From Homarus americanus (Eukaryota; Arthropoda; Malacostraca; Decapoda; Nephropidae): a stretch of 64,000 nt of DNA. Position numbers and translations under genes: made by a program. Positions 24,198 to 35,615 of the stretch are shown here, piece after piece (within the stretch, counting starts at the first letter, position 1; each line of letters begins with the position of its first letter). The stretch is taken from assembly GCF_018991925.1 (NCBI RefSeq), contig NW_024755055.1, positions 1,188,422 through 1,252,421 on the forward strand, written 5' to 3'. The notes beneath the pieces were generated by a model. The model had not been told where the DNA came from and did no database searches. It saw only the letters and a list, made by a program, of their open reading frames with translations.

Positions 24198-24299
24198 GAC
24201 TGTTGTATCACACGAGCAGACGAACACTGACTGAGCTGCGCAGATGATGATGACTTGTTGGTGGTAGAAAACGGGGGTGAAATATTCTCCTGGCTAGAC
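23980..24299 (-). other. RETREG first coding exon with upstream splice acceptor
   Basis: On the minus strand TTGTGTTTGCAG at about 24311-24300 is a good acceptor just ahead of about 100 bases of untranslated sequence and the ATG at 24197. A non-coding first exon further upstream (higher coordinate) is therefore likely. The true promoter was not located; a CCAAT-box-like CCACCAATCAGC at about 24807-24818 is the only hint. Confidence 0.55.
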
Positions 24300-24904
24300 C
24301 TGCAAACACAAGTGAATAAATAACATACACAGTTTATTTGTTTTCTATCATACAGTGATGATTAACGTTCGCTTGCTTCAATGTCTGGGTCATTATGTTC
24401 TTTTTTGGGAGGGGGAGGGCTGTCTCAATTGTTTATTTAGTGAATCTTGGTGTTATTTATATTCTCGTGGCCAGACTTGCAGACATTAATGAATAATATA
24501 TGTTCGTTTTCGTTCATTCAGTGATGATTAACGTTTCCTCCATTGTCTCTTAAGATATGACCGTTAATGGCATTTCTCCTGACATCTGTGACGGGAGACC
24601 AATTGCATCATTAGACACGTCAAGTATGCATTGACGTAATACTCTCTATCTCAGAACCAGATCTTAAAAAATATTGACATGATATAACCTAACCTTCCCT
24701 ATCTACTGTGTGGACGTAGGTGAGAATTATTAATTTATATGACGACCTGACTACATTAAGACAAAGGCAAGTGAACGAATTATCATTGTTTACATCGGGA
24801 TGTTCTCCACCAATCAGCTGACAGAAGAACAAAAACAAACCGATAAAAGAAAACGGTAAATATAATAAGGGTAACTATAAAGGTCAGGGGTAAGTTGATA
24901 AATA

Positions 24905-25300
24905 TATATTCCTGCTTTATTTTTACTTTATCCTCGTCGCCACTAATCGGTCTATTCGGTTATTTGGTGGTCGGTCACGTCTCTTTTACACACTGCTGGC
25001 AAGTATTGGCTATCTCGTGTTGAGTGTTTATAGGTAATGGTCATGTGCTACCTCTGTTACACACTCTTGCCAAGTGATGGGCATGTACTGGCTTTGTTAC
25101 ACACTGTTGGCATATACTGGCTCCATAATATATTTGTACCTGCGCCAGTGTTGGACTTGGTTGAGCTCAGACTCGGTGACTGTGGTAGATTGTTCCAAGA
25201 TTTCACAACCCTCACCCATAAAGTTTGCTCTCACAGTTTTCTGAACCCATGTCTTCTTCAACCTTAAACTGAGTAATCTCCTCTGTGGTTCACTCTTACG
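24905..25300 (-). mobile_element. CR1/L2-like retroposon fragment, family B, diverged
   Basis: Minus-orientation relic of the family B 3' end. The blocks CCACTAATCGGTCTATTCGG, GGTCGGTCACGTCTCTTTTA, CACTGCTGGCAAGTATTGGC, CCAGTGTTGGACTTGG and GATTGTTCCAAGATTTCACA align with the better copy at 25556-26036. Frames are broken. Confidence 0.75.
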
Positions 25301-25349
25301 GACTTATATTACTCTAACATAACCTTCACCAAACATTAACGTAACCTTA

Positions 25350-25525
25350 GCTTATTTCACCTGAAGATTAGGCACCGTAGTTTATTTCAAACGAAGATTG
25401 GGCACCCCAGCTTATTTCAAAAGATTGGGCACCCCAGCTTATTTCAAAAGATTGGGCACCCCAGCTTATTTCAAAAGATTGGGCACCCCAGCTTATTTCA
25501 AACGAAGATGAGGGATTTCAGCTTA
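25350..25525 (+). repeat. Tandem CACCCCAGCTTATTTCAAAAG arm array
   Basis: Six or seven direct units of about 26-29 bp with GATTGGGCACCCCAGCTTAT and TTCAAAAGATTGGG. This is the left arm of the palindromic AGCTTATTTCACC family, amplified without its partner arm. Confidence 0.85.
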
Positions 25526-25555
25526 ATTCACTTGAAATTGCCTAGTTTACTTTTT

Positions 25556-26036
25556 TACCTTTATCCTCTTCACCACTGATCGGCTCGTTAGCCGCTTGGG
25601 AGATCGGTCACGTCTCTGTTACGCTCTGTTGGCAAGTACTGGGCATGCACCGGCTCCTGAATGTACCTGAACCTGCTCCAGTGTTGGTCAAGTCTGGTCC
25701 TGAAAGAGCTCACACTCGGTGCCGTCACAACACTCTGGCAGATTGTTCCAAGAGTTCACAACTCTCACTCCGTAAAAGTTTGCCCTCAGTTTTCTGGACT
25801 TGCGGCTTCTTCAATCTTGAGCTGTGACCCCTTGTGGGGCGAGCGTCCGCCAGCTTCAGGTAAGGACACTCGACTGAGTAGTGCCCCTTTAGATGCTTAT
25901 ACACCTCAGTTCGGTCGCCCCTTGCCCGTCTGTAATATAAGCTAGGCAAGTTCAGGCGCTCCAATCTCTCAGGGTAGCTGAGGTGCCGAAGTGCAGGCAC
26001 CAGTCTGGTGGCCCTCCTTTGAACATTTTCAACCAA
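25556..26036 (-). mobile_element. CR1/L2-like retroposon 3' fragment, family B (minus copy)
   Basis: The minus strand encodes about 103 residues: NVQRRATRLVPALRHLSYPE, RLERLNLPSLYYRRARGDRT, EVYKHLKG and SRLKKPQVQKTEGKLL. The QRRATRLVP...YxxRLxxLxLPSLxxRRxRGDxxEVYK pattern is diagnostic for the CR1/L2-type reverse transcriptase C-terminus. It forms one half of a head-to-head inverted pair with 26046-26420. Confidence 0.85.
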
Positions 26037-26045
26037 CTGACACTT

Positions 26046-26420
26046 CAGACGGGCAAGGGGGGGACCAAATTGAGGTGCATAAACATCTCAAGGGGCACTG
26101 CTCAGTCGAGTGTCCATACCTGGAGCTGGCAGACGCTCGCCCCACAAGGGGCCACAGCTCAAGGTTGAAGAAGCCACAAGTCCAGAAAACTGTGAGGGCA
26201 ATTTTTTTCAGAGTGAGAGTTGTGAACTCTTGGAACAACCTGCCAGTGTTGTGACGGCACCGAGTGTGAGCTCTTTCAGGACCAGACTTGACCAACACTG
26301 GAGCAGGTTCAGGTACATTCAGGAGCCGGTGCATGCCCAGTACTTGCCGACAGTGCGTAACAGAGACGTGACCGATCGCCCAAGCGGCTAACGAGCCGAT
26401 CAGTAGTGAAGATAAAGTAA
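26046..26420 (+). mobile_element. CR1/L2-like retroposon 3' fragment, family B (plus copy)
   Basis: Plus-strand copy of the same 3' region, starting within the GDQIEVHKHLKG segment and running through KPQVQKT, SCELLEQ and LDQHWSRFRYIQEPVHAQYL to a tail with CGGCTAACGAGCCGATCAGT and GAAGATAAAGTAAAA. It is inverted relative to 25556-25935, with about 110 bp between the arms, so the locus could form a long stem. Identity of the arms is high by eye. Confidence 0.85.
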
Positions 26421-26424
26421 AAAG

Positions 26425-26515
26425 TAAGATTAGGCACCCCAGCTTATTTCACCTGAAGCTTAGGCACCCCAGCTTATTTCACCTGAAGCTTAGGCACCCC
26501 AGCTTATTTCACAAG
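26425..26515 (+). repeat. Three tandem GCACCCCAGCTTATTTCACC arms
   Basis: Three near-identical direct units of about 31 bp with TTAGGCACCCCAGCTTATTT and CACCTGAAGC. Same family as 25350-25525. Confidence 0.85.
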
Positions 26516-26629
26516 AACGGAAACCAGTTTAGGTGTAAGGAATGGTAGGTGAAAGGTTGTGCTTTGTGTTGGGTCGTTTAAAAGGGGTAATTTTGGTGAT
26601 CAAGCAACATATATTAACCTAACATAACC

Positions 26630-26800
26630 TTAACGAGACAGCCTTAACCTGAAATAACATTAATATATCCACAATACAGTATTAACCTGAAATAACATTA
26701 ATATATACACAATACAGTATTAACCTGAAATAACATTAATATATACACAATACAGCCTTAACCTGAAATAACATTAACCTGGCAGCATTTAACGTAACAT
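26630..26800 (+). repeat. 38-bp tandem repeat (about four units)
   Basis: Unit CCTGAAATAACATTAATATA plus TACACAATACAGTATTAA. Confidence 0.85.
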
Positions 26801-28737
26801 AATATTTAACCAAGTTTAGTATACACACGTACAGTCTGGTATAGTGTACATAGCTTAAGAAACCCATCATACGCTATGTTCAACAAATAAATAATATACT
26901 GAAAAATAAAAATGGCAGTGTATAAATATTCTGTAGTGAGAGTATATTTGCAGAGGAGCCAAGAGTCAGTGATAAGGAGTCCGAGAAAGTTGAGTCATCC
27001 CTTTTTTGGCCGAGTCAGTCAGTTGTCACCGGCTACACCTCACTGATGCTGACACAATCTCCATAACATTTGGTCTCTACCTTACCTTTGAAGCCAAGAT
27101 ATATAATTTGGAACTCGTCTAACACTCTTGTCACCATATTTAACTTGTTGGCATATAATCCATGGTCGTTCAGGCACTTGCGTCCTTAAATGTATGGGTC
27201 AAGAAAGCAAGCATGACCTCCGCGTGCTGTCCTAATGGCCACTCTAATCGCTTCAGCACAGGTTGCAAGGAGGTACACAATAAACTAGCCCCCACTCGGG
27301 AAAAATTTGAAATCGTATAAAACATTAGTTTGATGAATGTGTACTGTTAGATAACTAGTATAATATTTATATAAGTATAATTGGTGAAATTATGAATAAA
27401 AATAACTTAAATAAAGCTTACAAGATAATTATGAATCTCACATCACTGTGGTAAGATTAACTAGACAGTACCTCACTTTCTAGGAATAATCTTAGACACT
27501 TGGCATTTCACCATTTACATAATATAATTGTCTTTTAGTATATATGTGTGTAAGGTGATTTCACATACAGTATATACTGAAATTGTAGGGGCATGGTGTC
27601 TCGCTGTGGATGATTCACTATAAAAACTGAGGATTGGAATGTACTAGAAAATCATTAATATGCCATGTTCATTTTATATGTATAACTGAGTTACCAACAT
27701 GTGTTATATAGCCACCCCGCGGTACTGTGATATGAGTAAATACGTATAGAACTAACTATAAACATTATCTATACTGTATTTCAGAATAGAGTGCAAAAGG
27801 TATATGAAGAAGGAAATTATAAGTGAAATCACATGTTGCAATATATACAAAACCCAGTAGTATATAATAAAATCATATATATTATAATCTCCCATATATG
27901 TAGTAACTATAAAGATTCTATATATGTCAAAATAAATATAACATGGTATAAAGAAGGGAGATATATAATAAGTAGTATAATGTGTTGCAATAGGAGTATA
28001 TGAGGAAATAAATATTGAGTGTGTAGTCCCTCCTGCCATCAGCTGCCGCCACTGTAAACACTGGCTGGTCTTACTCAACACCACACCTAACATAACTAGC
28101 CTTTAAAATCAATTCCAGGTGTGTATATTACCTCTATTTCATCCACAATTACCATGAAACAAAACTGTATATGTTAATTAAAAGGTATTTGTATTTAGTA
28201 GTTTATTATTTGTGTTAATTGGTATGTACTACAGTTAGTTCGTCTCTTAAGAGTATGTTACCGTATTGTGATGTAGGTAATTGTGATTTTTTTGTCTAAT
28301 TATTGGTGATTTTTGTTGATAGTTTTGTTATTTGAGGACTTATTTTACTGTTTATGGGTGTTATATTATTGTTATAAGTTATAGGATATGATAACTTAAA
28401 GAAAGGATTTATCAAGGTCGTTAAGAGATGGTGACCTACTTGGAGAGGTTAAATTTATTTGTTAATATTCTGGTCACTTCAGGTTACAGTGATGTGGTAC
28501 ACGTGTTGGTGAATCCATGTATTTCCTAAGTAACATTTATTTTTTGGATGTAAATAATTTGTGATGTTTTATTTTTGGTTGGATTTTTTAAGTATTACTG
28601 TATGTTGTATTTGTATTTTTATCTGATTACTGTAGTTGGCTTTCGCAGTGACAAAAGAAATATTACCAGGTTAGATTTTAGCTGCCATGATCCACAGAGC
28701 AAATCCACACTGACTGCATTTGTTAATTGAGATATAT
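26801..28737. other. AT-rich intergenic sequence, no gene recognised
   Basis: No supported exon on either strand. A 113-codon minus-strand frame at 27752-28093 is Ile/Tyr-rich AT sequence with no domain. A CTGCCGCCACTG-containing patch at 28028-28080, ending near CAATTCCAGGTGTGTA, could be an untranslated RNF14 leader exon, but this is a guess. Confidence 0.4.
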
Positions 28738-28932
28738 TACAGTGAAACCTCCATATAACGGACGTCTTTCTCCATATAATTCGTTAAATGGGGGTTTCAT
28801 ATTTAACGGACCCTCGATATAATGGACATTTATCTCTATGTAGTTCGTTAGATGGGGGTTTCATATTTAACGGACCCTCGATATAATAGATTTTCCTCTC
28901 CACGTAGTCCGTTAAATAGACGTTTCACTGTA
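28738..28932. mobile_element. CAGTGAAACCTCC MITE, copy 3
   Basis: Starts TACAGTGAAACCTCCATATA and ends CGTTTCACTGTA, flanked by TA. The interior has two repeats of ATTTAACGGACCCTCGATAT. Complete copy, 195 bp. Confidence 0.9.
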
Positions 28933-29023
28933 TTGTAATTATTATTGTAAGTTTTGCCTTATAGTCAAAGGCTTAACGGCCATACCAACTTTCAGGAAAG
29001 GTTTGCCATACATTAACTTGATG

Positions 29024-29207
29024 TCCAGTCACTTGGAAAAAAGTCTCCGTCAGTCATAAGCCCTGAGACTCATGAACCTGTAAATCCAAGTCATGACACA
29101 GTGTTAGGTTCATAGGTGATGCACTGTATGGTGTCTCGGATTCACAGGTTCACGAGTCTCAGGGTTCATGGATGGGACGGAGGACTGACAGGACCTTTTT
29201 CCATTGT
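29024..29207. mobile_element. CAGTCACCCAA hairpin MITE family, copy 2 (diverged)
   Basis: Inverted arms with CCTGAGACTCATGAACCTGT and CAGGTTCACGAGTCTCAGGG around a loop near 29110. Ends are CCAGTCACTTGGAAAAAAGT and a diverged partner. Same organisation as 21144-21310. Confidence 0.75.
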
Positions 29208-29368
29208 TGTCTATTAAGGTAAATATTGTAGTGGAAATACTGAAGAAAACAAACCATAAGGAAGGTAATGATTCTTACTTAACAATGTTCTTTTTTTTTT
29301 TGACCAATTCATTGATTTATTTATTTTTATATATGTGATAATAATAAAATTTCCAGACTTTTTTAATT

Positions 29369-29479
29369 TACAGCCAATAAAAAATATCGACCACCCTGCC
29401 GTGAGTAACAATATGAAACATCGTGCAAAAACTATTAACATCTACCTTGGGGTGGTCGATACTTATTTGTCTGACTGTA
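29369..29479. mobile_element. Small Tc1/mariner-like MITE (ATCGACCACC arms)
   Basis: TACAGCCAATAAAAAATATC plus GACCACC at the left, and the inverse complement of TACAGTCAGACAAATAAGTA plus TCGACCACCCC at the right, flanked by TA. 111 bp, no coding capacity. It lies about 190 bp upstream of the RNF14 start codon. Confidence 0.7.
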
Positions 29480-29664
29480 CAAGGAAGATCAGGATAGTCT
29501 GTGTCAACAATTTCAATACAGAACGATAATAATTACAATAATTAATGTGTGTGTGTGTGTGTGAGAGACTGACTCTACAATACTGTACTAAGTCATTTAT
29601 GATAGATAGTACAAGTAACCAAACCAAACCTAACTAAGTTTGTCTTCCAGGAGGGGCTGAGAAG

Positions 29665-32600
29665 ATGTCGCTTGACACAGAAGAGCAGGATGATGAACTC
29701 CTTGCCTTGGCCAGCATCTACGAGGACTCCTTCACATCAGTACAGGACCAAGAGGCCGACCCAACGGAAACACAGCAGGACTTTAGTCGAGGGGGAGAGT
29801 TGGCCATCTGTCTTGAGCTGCCTCCAGAATTTGGCCTATTGACAAGGCACAATGGTGATAATGGTACGTCTCTTACGCTGGAGGACTGCAAGTGTCTGCA
29901 AGTCCTGACACCAACACTCTCCTGTACTGTATAAATTTCTTCTCCTTTTTTATTTTTCTCTCCCTTTTACTTCTTCCCCATTTTCTTTCTTCATTTGTTT
30001 ATTTACTCTTCTGGGTGTTGTGTTACTTTATCAGCTATGTTGTCCAGGTGTAACACAGTGCTGTACATGGTGTTGAGTGACATCTGGGATTATGTGCCTC
30101 TTTACTATGAACCTTCTCTTGCAGTACAGTCATATTCCCTTTGCTTGAATTATGTGGAAAAGATTCTCTACCATGAATTAGTCTCCTAACTGGTTCCAAT
30201 ATTGAGTCTCAGTATAATTCTGATAATATAATATTTTTGTATTTTATCTTAAATAAATTCTTAAAAGTTTATGAGGGACATTTAGTATTGGAATGTCTGT
30301 GAGTACATTTCTTAACTGACTCAATCACCGAGAGAACTTTCCAACCGACCCACGATGAGGCTATGTACGGTCGCATCATGGTCATCACTTTATATTAATG
30401 TGTTTATTTCTTGCAGGTGAGATGCAGGAACAGAGACACGTGGTGGAACACTTGCCGCCCATCTACCTTCACTTCACCTACCCGGCCACTTACCCCTCCA
30501 AACACCCTCCAAGTTTTACCCTCTCCTGCAAGTGGCTTAACAGATCTCAGGTACGTAGTGCTTGAGTTTGCTGACGTTTATCATTGTACTCAAAGGGTTA
30601 ATTCATCTTACTTGAGGAGTAAAGTCAATGTACTCAAGGGTTTAAATTGTCATACTGAAGTGGTTAAATAATTGAACCGTCATATATATATACCCCTGCA
30701 TATATGCAGCAGAGTAAAATACAGTACATCATGTCTCATAGGTTGTGCACAGATCACTTGCAAAAGAATTCTGGCAATAACACCCTGGCGTGTGTGTGTG
30801 TGTAAGCATTTGGCTCTCCGTACTTGCATATTAAACTGACTCTTGCCTCCAGTGTTAATTTCTCTTCCATTATTTGTCCTATGGCAGCATTAAGGTCTTT
30901 AATCATGAGGTGAAAGAAACTGGGATGCCTAAACTTTATGTGATTCAAAACTCTTTTTATTTTCTGTCTGGGCTGCATTATAACTCTCTTTATCCTGTTA
31001 CAGTTGACTCTTCTCTGTCAACAACTGGATAAATTATGGGCAGAAAATGAAGGCTGTGTTGTGATGTTTACCTGGGCGCAGATTCTCAAGGATGAGAGTC
31101 TCGATCTCCTCGGGTTGACAGACACACTGGACCTGGATAACATAAGACCCATTCGGCAGCCAGCTAGTGTAACAAATGACTGTGGTCTGGTGGCAGCTGG
31201 TAATGGCCATGGGGACACTTGTGGTGCTATCAGTAAATCCTTTGGGGATGTGACATGTGATAATAGTGTGAGTGATAGTAATAATGGCGGTGGTGACAGT
31301 GATGGCGGAGCTTCGAGTCTGTCCCTGTCCAGACAAAATAGTCAGAACTACGACAGTCGAACTATTCAAGACATTGCTCCTAAGACGAACATGCTGAGGC
31401 TCCTTAGAGATTATGATGAAGAGATGAGAAGGCAAGTGTTCGGTACTAAGAATTTCGAGTGTAAGGTTTGTTTCGCTGACAAACTCGGGACGAACTGTTT
31501 GGAGTTCTGGCCGTGCCGACATGTTTACTGCAAGGACTGCATGGCGTCGTACTTCACCGTGCAGATCAGTGAGGGGAATATACAGTTCCTCAGATGTCCC
31601 GAAATTAAGTGTGACTCTGAGGCTAATCCTAAGCAGGTGAGATATATAGATAGATACGATACAGAGAGAGATATATATATATACATAGATAGATATGCAT
31701 GTACTGTATATATTCATAAAGTTATCATAGAAATTTACAGTATTTCAGCCTGTTTATAGATACTGTACTATAGATATATAATAGAATATTTAGTCTGCAG
31801 GTATAAAAACAATGTGACTAGACGGTGCAAGTATTCAAACACTATCTGAGGGGCGTTGGGTTAGGTTAGGTTAGGTTAGCTTAGCCTTGCCTTATGGTAA
31901 TCCGTATATTCCTTAATACTGGATTAAAATGTTACGGGATTTTTGCAGGTGCAGGAGTTAGTTCCCGAAGACCTGTACCAGAAGTGGGATCAGATGTTGC
32001 TCAACTCTACGCTCTCTTCTCTGGGTGACATTCAGCCCTGTCCACGTTACCACTGTCAGTACCCTGTCACCATTGAGGAAGGGCAGGGGCAGTGTCCCTC
32101 CTGTAAATTTGTCTTCTGTGGAATATGCAGGTAAGATCCGATATTCTCTTTTTTTCTCCATTATTATTTAGAATGTATATCTAGTGGGTATTTGTTTGTG
32201 TATCCCAGATGTTTCAATGATTCTTCAAAGCACTGTCCTTTATATATGAGCGATAGGGGTTGGGTGTAAACGGGGCTGCCAATAGGCCTGCTGCAGTTTC
32301 CTCCATTCTTATGTTCTTATCAATATTTTTCTAGGGGTGATTTAGTTGAAGTTTATAAGCACCTCAGAGTACATTAAATACTCATTCAAGTTTATATATG
32401 TGGAGCTAGCAGATTGACATTCCCTAGAGGTTACAGCTGCAGTTTAAAGAAGCCACAAGTACAGAAAATCGTCAAAAGGTAACCATTTTGGAGTAGCAAT
32501 TATGAGCTGCTGTAACGACTTGCTAGACAGTGTTGTGACAGCTCATGTTCAGGCACGTCCTAGAGCAAACACACGCCCGGTATTTGTCAACAATGCATAA

Positions 32601-34290
32601 AAGAGACATGACATGAGCAGTCAGTAAGTCAATGTCTACATTCTAAGGGGTGACATCTCTTCTAATGCATAAAAACTTTGAATCTTCCTTTATTCTCACA
32701 AGTCCAAAAAGCTACACATAACTGACCAGGTAGATTATAAGCTAAAGAACTCTTCCTCTTAGTTTATGTAGTGGTTAAATGAAACAGCTGCCTTTTACTA
32801 TTAAATTAAGAAAAGATATGAAGATTTTAAACCCTATTGACAGCTAAAGATTCCATTCAACCTCCATATATACACAAAAATGGAACGTGAGGAACATGAA
32901 ACGTCCTAAGTGCCTCAGTTACTACAGTTTCATAAAAGACTTGTCACATTAAAAGAAGACGAGCATCCCCAGATTATTTCACCTCACGATTATACACCCA
33001 AATGATACCTCCAAAGGTTAGATTAGATTAAGTTAGGATTGGGTGAAAAAAGCTGGGGTACTAATCTTCATATGGTTATTTTTGATAGAATTATACCTTA
33101 ACCCCTTCACTGTGGGGACCCGACCTTTAACATTCTATTTTGGTAACACCAGACGATTTTATTCAGCACAGATAAAATCCCGTAAACAAGAGATTAGTAG
33201 ACTATCTCCATTAGCCCCCCTCACTATGGGGACAGTTTTTCAATTTTCAATTTTTTTTAATACCAGATGATTTTATTCTGCACAGAGGGGACCCCATACA
33301 TAAGGGGTGAGTAAACTATCTCCACTAACCCTTCACTACGCTAGATGATAATATTCAGCACAGAGAGGAGCCTCCGCCCCTACCCCTCATACACAAAGGG
33401 TTCAACACTGTATGTCACTTCTGCTTCACAGGTTCGGTTGGCACGGCGTCGATCCCTGCCGCTTGAAACACAGTGAGTCTAGAAAGATCATGGAACTTTA
33501 CATTAATGGGGAGGAATCCGAGAGAAAACTCTTGGAAGATCAGTATGGCAAGAAGTACTTAAGTTTGCTACAGGACGAGTACCTCTCTCTCAACTACCTG
33601 GAGAAGAACTCTAAGAAGTGCCCAAGGTGTCAAGCTAAAATAGAGGTGAGTTATTTGATTGGTTTTGAGTTATTTTGACTATTTTTAGGTCATTTTGAAT
33701 TATTTCGACTATTTTTAGATCGTTTTGAGTTATTTTAATAAATGTTTTGCTATATTTTGAGTTAGCTATTTACATTTTTTTAGTTATTATATACTATATT
33801 TTGAGTTATTTTCCTATTTTTAAATAAAATATTGGAAGAATGGAATCAGCCCATATGTAACCCAAACTAAGACTCACCTAAAGATTAGACACCCCAGCTT
33901 ATTTCACCTGATGATTACAACACCCTAATGCTAACCTAACCTACCCTCACCCAGGTACCATTAGGGTGTGTAATCATCAGGTGAAATAAGCTGGCTGTGG
34001 GTTTAATTGTGAGATGATCCCAAATTATATAATGTCGACCTTTAAAAGACAAACTTACATTTCTTTTCTCTCCCCCATAACAGAAGATAGATGGATGCAA
34101 CAAAATGACCTGTCAGAGATGCAGCATATACTTCTGCTGGCTGTGTATGTGTATGCTGAACAAGGCACGGCCCTACGAGCACTATAATGATCCCCACTCG
34201 CCCTGCTTTAACAGCCTCTTCGCTGGGATGGCCGAGGATGACGACATCTGGGATGATTCTGACGACGAGATGGGTGCGCTCCTGGAGTGA
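29665..34290 (+). CDS. RNF14: RNF14-type RBR E3 ubiquitin ligase (complete, six coding exons)
   Basis: Coding exons 29665-29863, 30417-30550, 31004-31636, 31949-32130, 33432-33645 and 34084-34290 join in frame across GT-AG introns, about 522 residues. Residues 1-130 form an RWD domain (ELLALASIYEDSF near the start; HLPPIYLHFTYPATYPSKHP in exon 2). RING1 starts at about residue 264 (CKVC, FWPCRHVYCKDCM), the IBR at about 353 (CPRYHCQYPV, CPSCKFVFCGIC), and RING2 at the exon 5-6 junction (CPRCQAKIEKIDGCNKMTC, YFCWLCM). The predicted catalytic Cys in DGCNKM is about residue 459. The acidic end DDDIWDD is also typical of RNF14. RBR ligases take ubiquitin from an E2 onto this Cys. RNF14 homologues act in translation-stress ubiquitination and as transcription co-regulators (family knowledge). 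A splice acceptor just before 29651 implies an untranslated leader exon. Slightly longer than vertebrate RNF14 because of a Ser/Gly/Asn-rich linker at about 175-245. Confidence 0.95.
31857..31882 (+). repeat. Short interstitial (TTAGG)n in RNF14 intron 3
   Basis: About four GGTTA units, GGGTTAGGTTAGGTTAGGTT, inside the intron. Confidence 0.7.
32131..33431 (+). other. RNF14 intron 4 with retroposon relics and palindrome arms
   Basis: Contains a family A tail (AATAGGCCTGCTGCAG, CATTCTTATGTTCTTA at 32280-32320), a diverged plus-strand family B relic at 32335-32625 (AAGCCACAAGTACAGAAAATC and AGAGACATGACATGAGCAGT), a palindrome of the GGTGAAATAAGCT type at about 32960-33070, and three units of the dispersed CCCTTCACTATGGGGAC / GATGATTTTATTC repeat at 33095-33405. 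Confidence 0.75.
33870..34015. mobile_element. Complete palindromic GGTGAAATAAGCT element in RNF14 intron 5
   Basis: Left arm CACCTAAAGATTAGACACCC, CAGCTTATTTCACCTGATGA, TTACAACACCCTAATGCTAA. Right arm is its near-perfect inverse: CATTAGGGTGTGTAATCATC, AGGTGAAATAAGCTG. The core is CCTAACCTACCC. About 145 bp, ending roughly 70 bp before the acceptor of the last RNF14 exon. No coding capacity. A good reference copy for the family. Confidence 0.85.
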
Positions 34291-34790
34291 CTGGTGGTGT
34301 TGAGATGTGCGCTCCTGGAGTGACTGGTGGTGTTGAGATGTGTGCTCCTGGAGTGACTGGTGGTGTTGAGATGTGTGTCCTTGTGGAGTGACTGGTGGTG
34401 TTGAGATGTGTGTCCTTGTGGAGTGACTGGTGGTGTTGAGATGTGTGTCCTTGTGGAGTGACTGGTGGTGTAGAGATGTGTGTCCTTGTGGAGTGACTGG
34501 TGGTGTTGAGATGTGTGTCCTTGTGGAGTGACTGGTGGTGTTGAGATGTGTCCTTGTGGAGTGACTGCTGGTGTTGAGATGTGTGTCCTTGTGGAGTGAC
34601 TGGTGGTGTTGAGATGTGTGTCCTTGTGGAGTGACTGGTGGTGTTGAGATGCGTGTCCTTGTGGAGTGACTGGTGGTGTTGAGATGTGTGTCCTTGTGAA
34701 GTAACTCTGGTGTTGAGATGTGCGCTCCTTGAGTAACTGGTGTTGAGATGCGTGTCTTTGTGAAGTAACTGCTGGTGATAAGATGTGTTT
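34266..34790 (+). repeat. 33-35-bp minisatellite starting at the RNF14 stop codon
   Basis: About 15 direct units. The first is GTGCGCTCCTGGAGTGACTG plus GTGGTGTTGAGAT (33 bp); later ones have TGTGTCCTTGTGGAGTGACT. The last five codons and the TGA stop of RNF14 are part of unit one, so the array spans the end of the CDS and most of the near 3'UTR. The long minus-strand His/Thr/Ser/Gln frame here is a by-product. Confidence 0.92.
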
Positions 34791-35029
34791 CCTGTGGAAA
34801 GTTTTCAATTTTCTCAGTTCTTTCTCTACTAATGTTGTTCAATTTGTTATGTTTTCTTTTGTATTGCTTTGCCGCTCATTTATCCAAGGGAAAAAAAAAA
34901 CCTAATTCAAATCATTTGGTATTTTATTCAGAATCCAACATCACCTAAACGTATTAGAATTTAATTAGAATCTAAGAAAGACATTTGTATTCTATTTTCA
35001 ACTGTTGAATTTTATCCCAGAAAAATATA

Positions 35030-35035
35030 AATAAA
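35030..35035 (+). promoter_or_regulatory. Possible RNF14 polyadenylation signal
   Basis: AATAAA about 740 bases past the RNF14 stop, in AT-rich sequence. It is a candidate only; no downstream GU-rich element was checked. Confidence 0.35.
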
Positions 35036-35314
35036 AAAATATAAAATGTTATGGAGAGGAAAGGTACTATGCATATTGAGTCTGATGTTATCTTTGTGTA
35101 CCGGTATGTTCCGTGAGACCAGACGACATAGATGTAAATAATTTTCCTTGCTGTACATATTTCACGTGTAATTCATATGACATTATAAATATATATATTA
35201 CATCATTTAAAAACCCGAGTCATTCTTTTCATTTATTCCTTCCCCTAAAAAAAAATAGACCTGTAAATTTATGCAAGTTGATGGAAGTAAATGATTAGAA
35301 AATGAGGTAAATTT

Positions 35315-35615
35315 TGTAAATGGTTAGGTTAGGGTGTTCAGTCCTCTGGTGAGATAAGCTGGGGGTTAGGTTAAGTTGTTCAGTCCTTAGGTGAAGTAAG
35401 CTGGGGGTAAGGTTAGGTCGTTCAGTCATCAGGAGAAATAAGCTGGGGGTAAGGTTAGGTCGTTCAGTCATCAGGAGAAATAAGCTGGGGTTAGGTTAGG
35501 TTGTTCAGTCAGGTGAAATAAGCTGGGGTTAGGTTAGGTCGTTCAGTCAACAGGAGAAATAAGCTGGGGTTGGGTTAGGTTGTTCAGTCAGGTGAAACAA
35601 GCTGGGGGTTTTAGT
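35315..35615 (+). repeat. Tandem array: GGTTAGG plus GGTGAAATAAGCTGGGG arms
   Basis: Eight direct units of about 35-38 bp, each with TTAGGTTGTTCAGTC, ATCAGGTGAAATAAGCTGGGG or GAGAAATAAGCTGGGG. This is the right arm of the palindromic family amplified together with a TTAGG-like spacer. Confidence 0.88.

Noticed and set aside
27752..28093. Minus-strand Ile/Tyr-rich frame of 113 codons
   Set aside because: AT-rich composition, no domain, no splice or promoter support.
34042..34842. Minus-strand His/Thr/Ser/Gln-rich frame of 266 codons
   Set aside because: Antisense of the RNF14 3'UTR minisatellite, overlapping the true last exon of RNF14.
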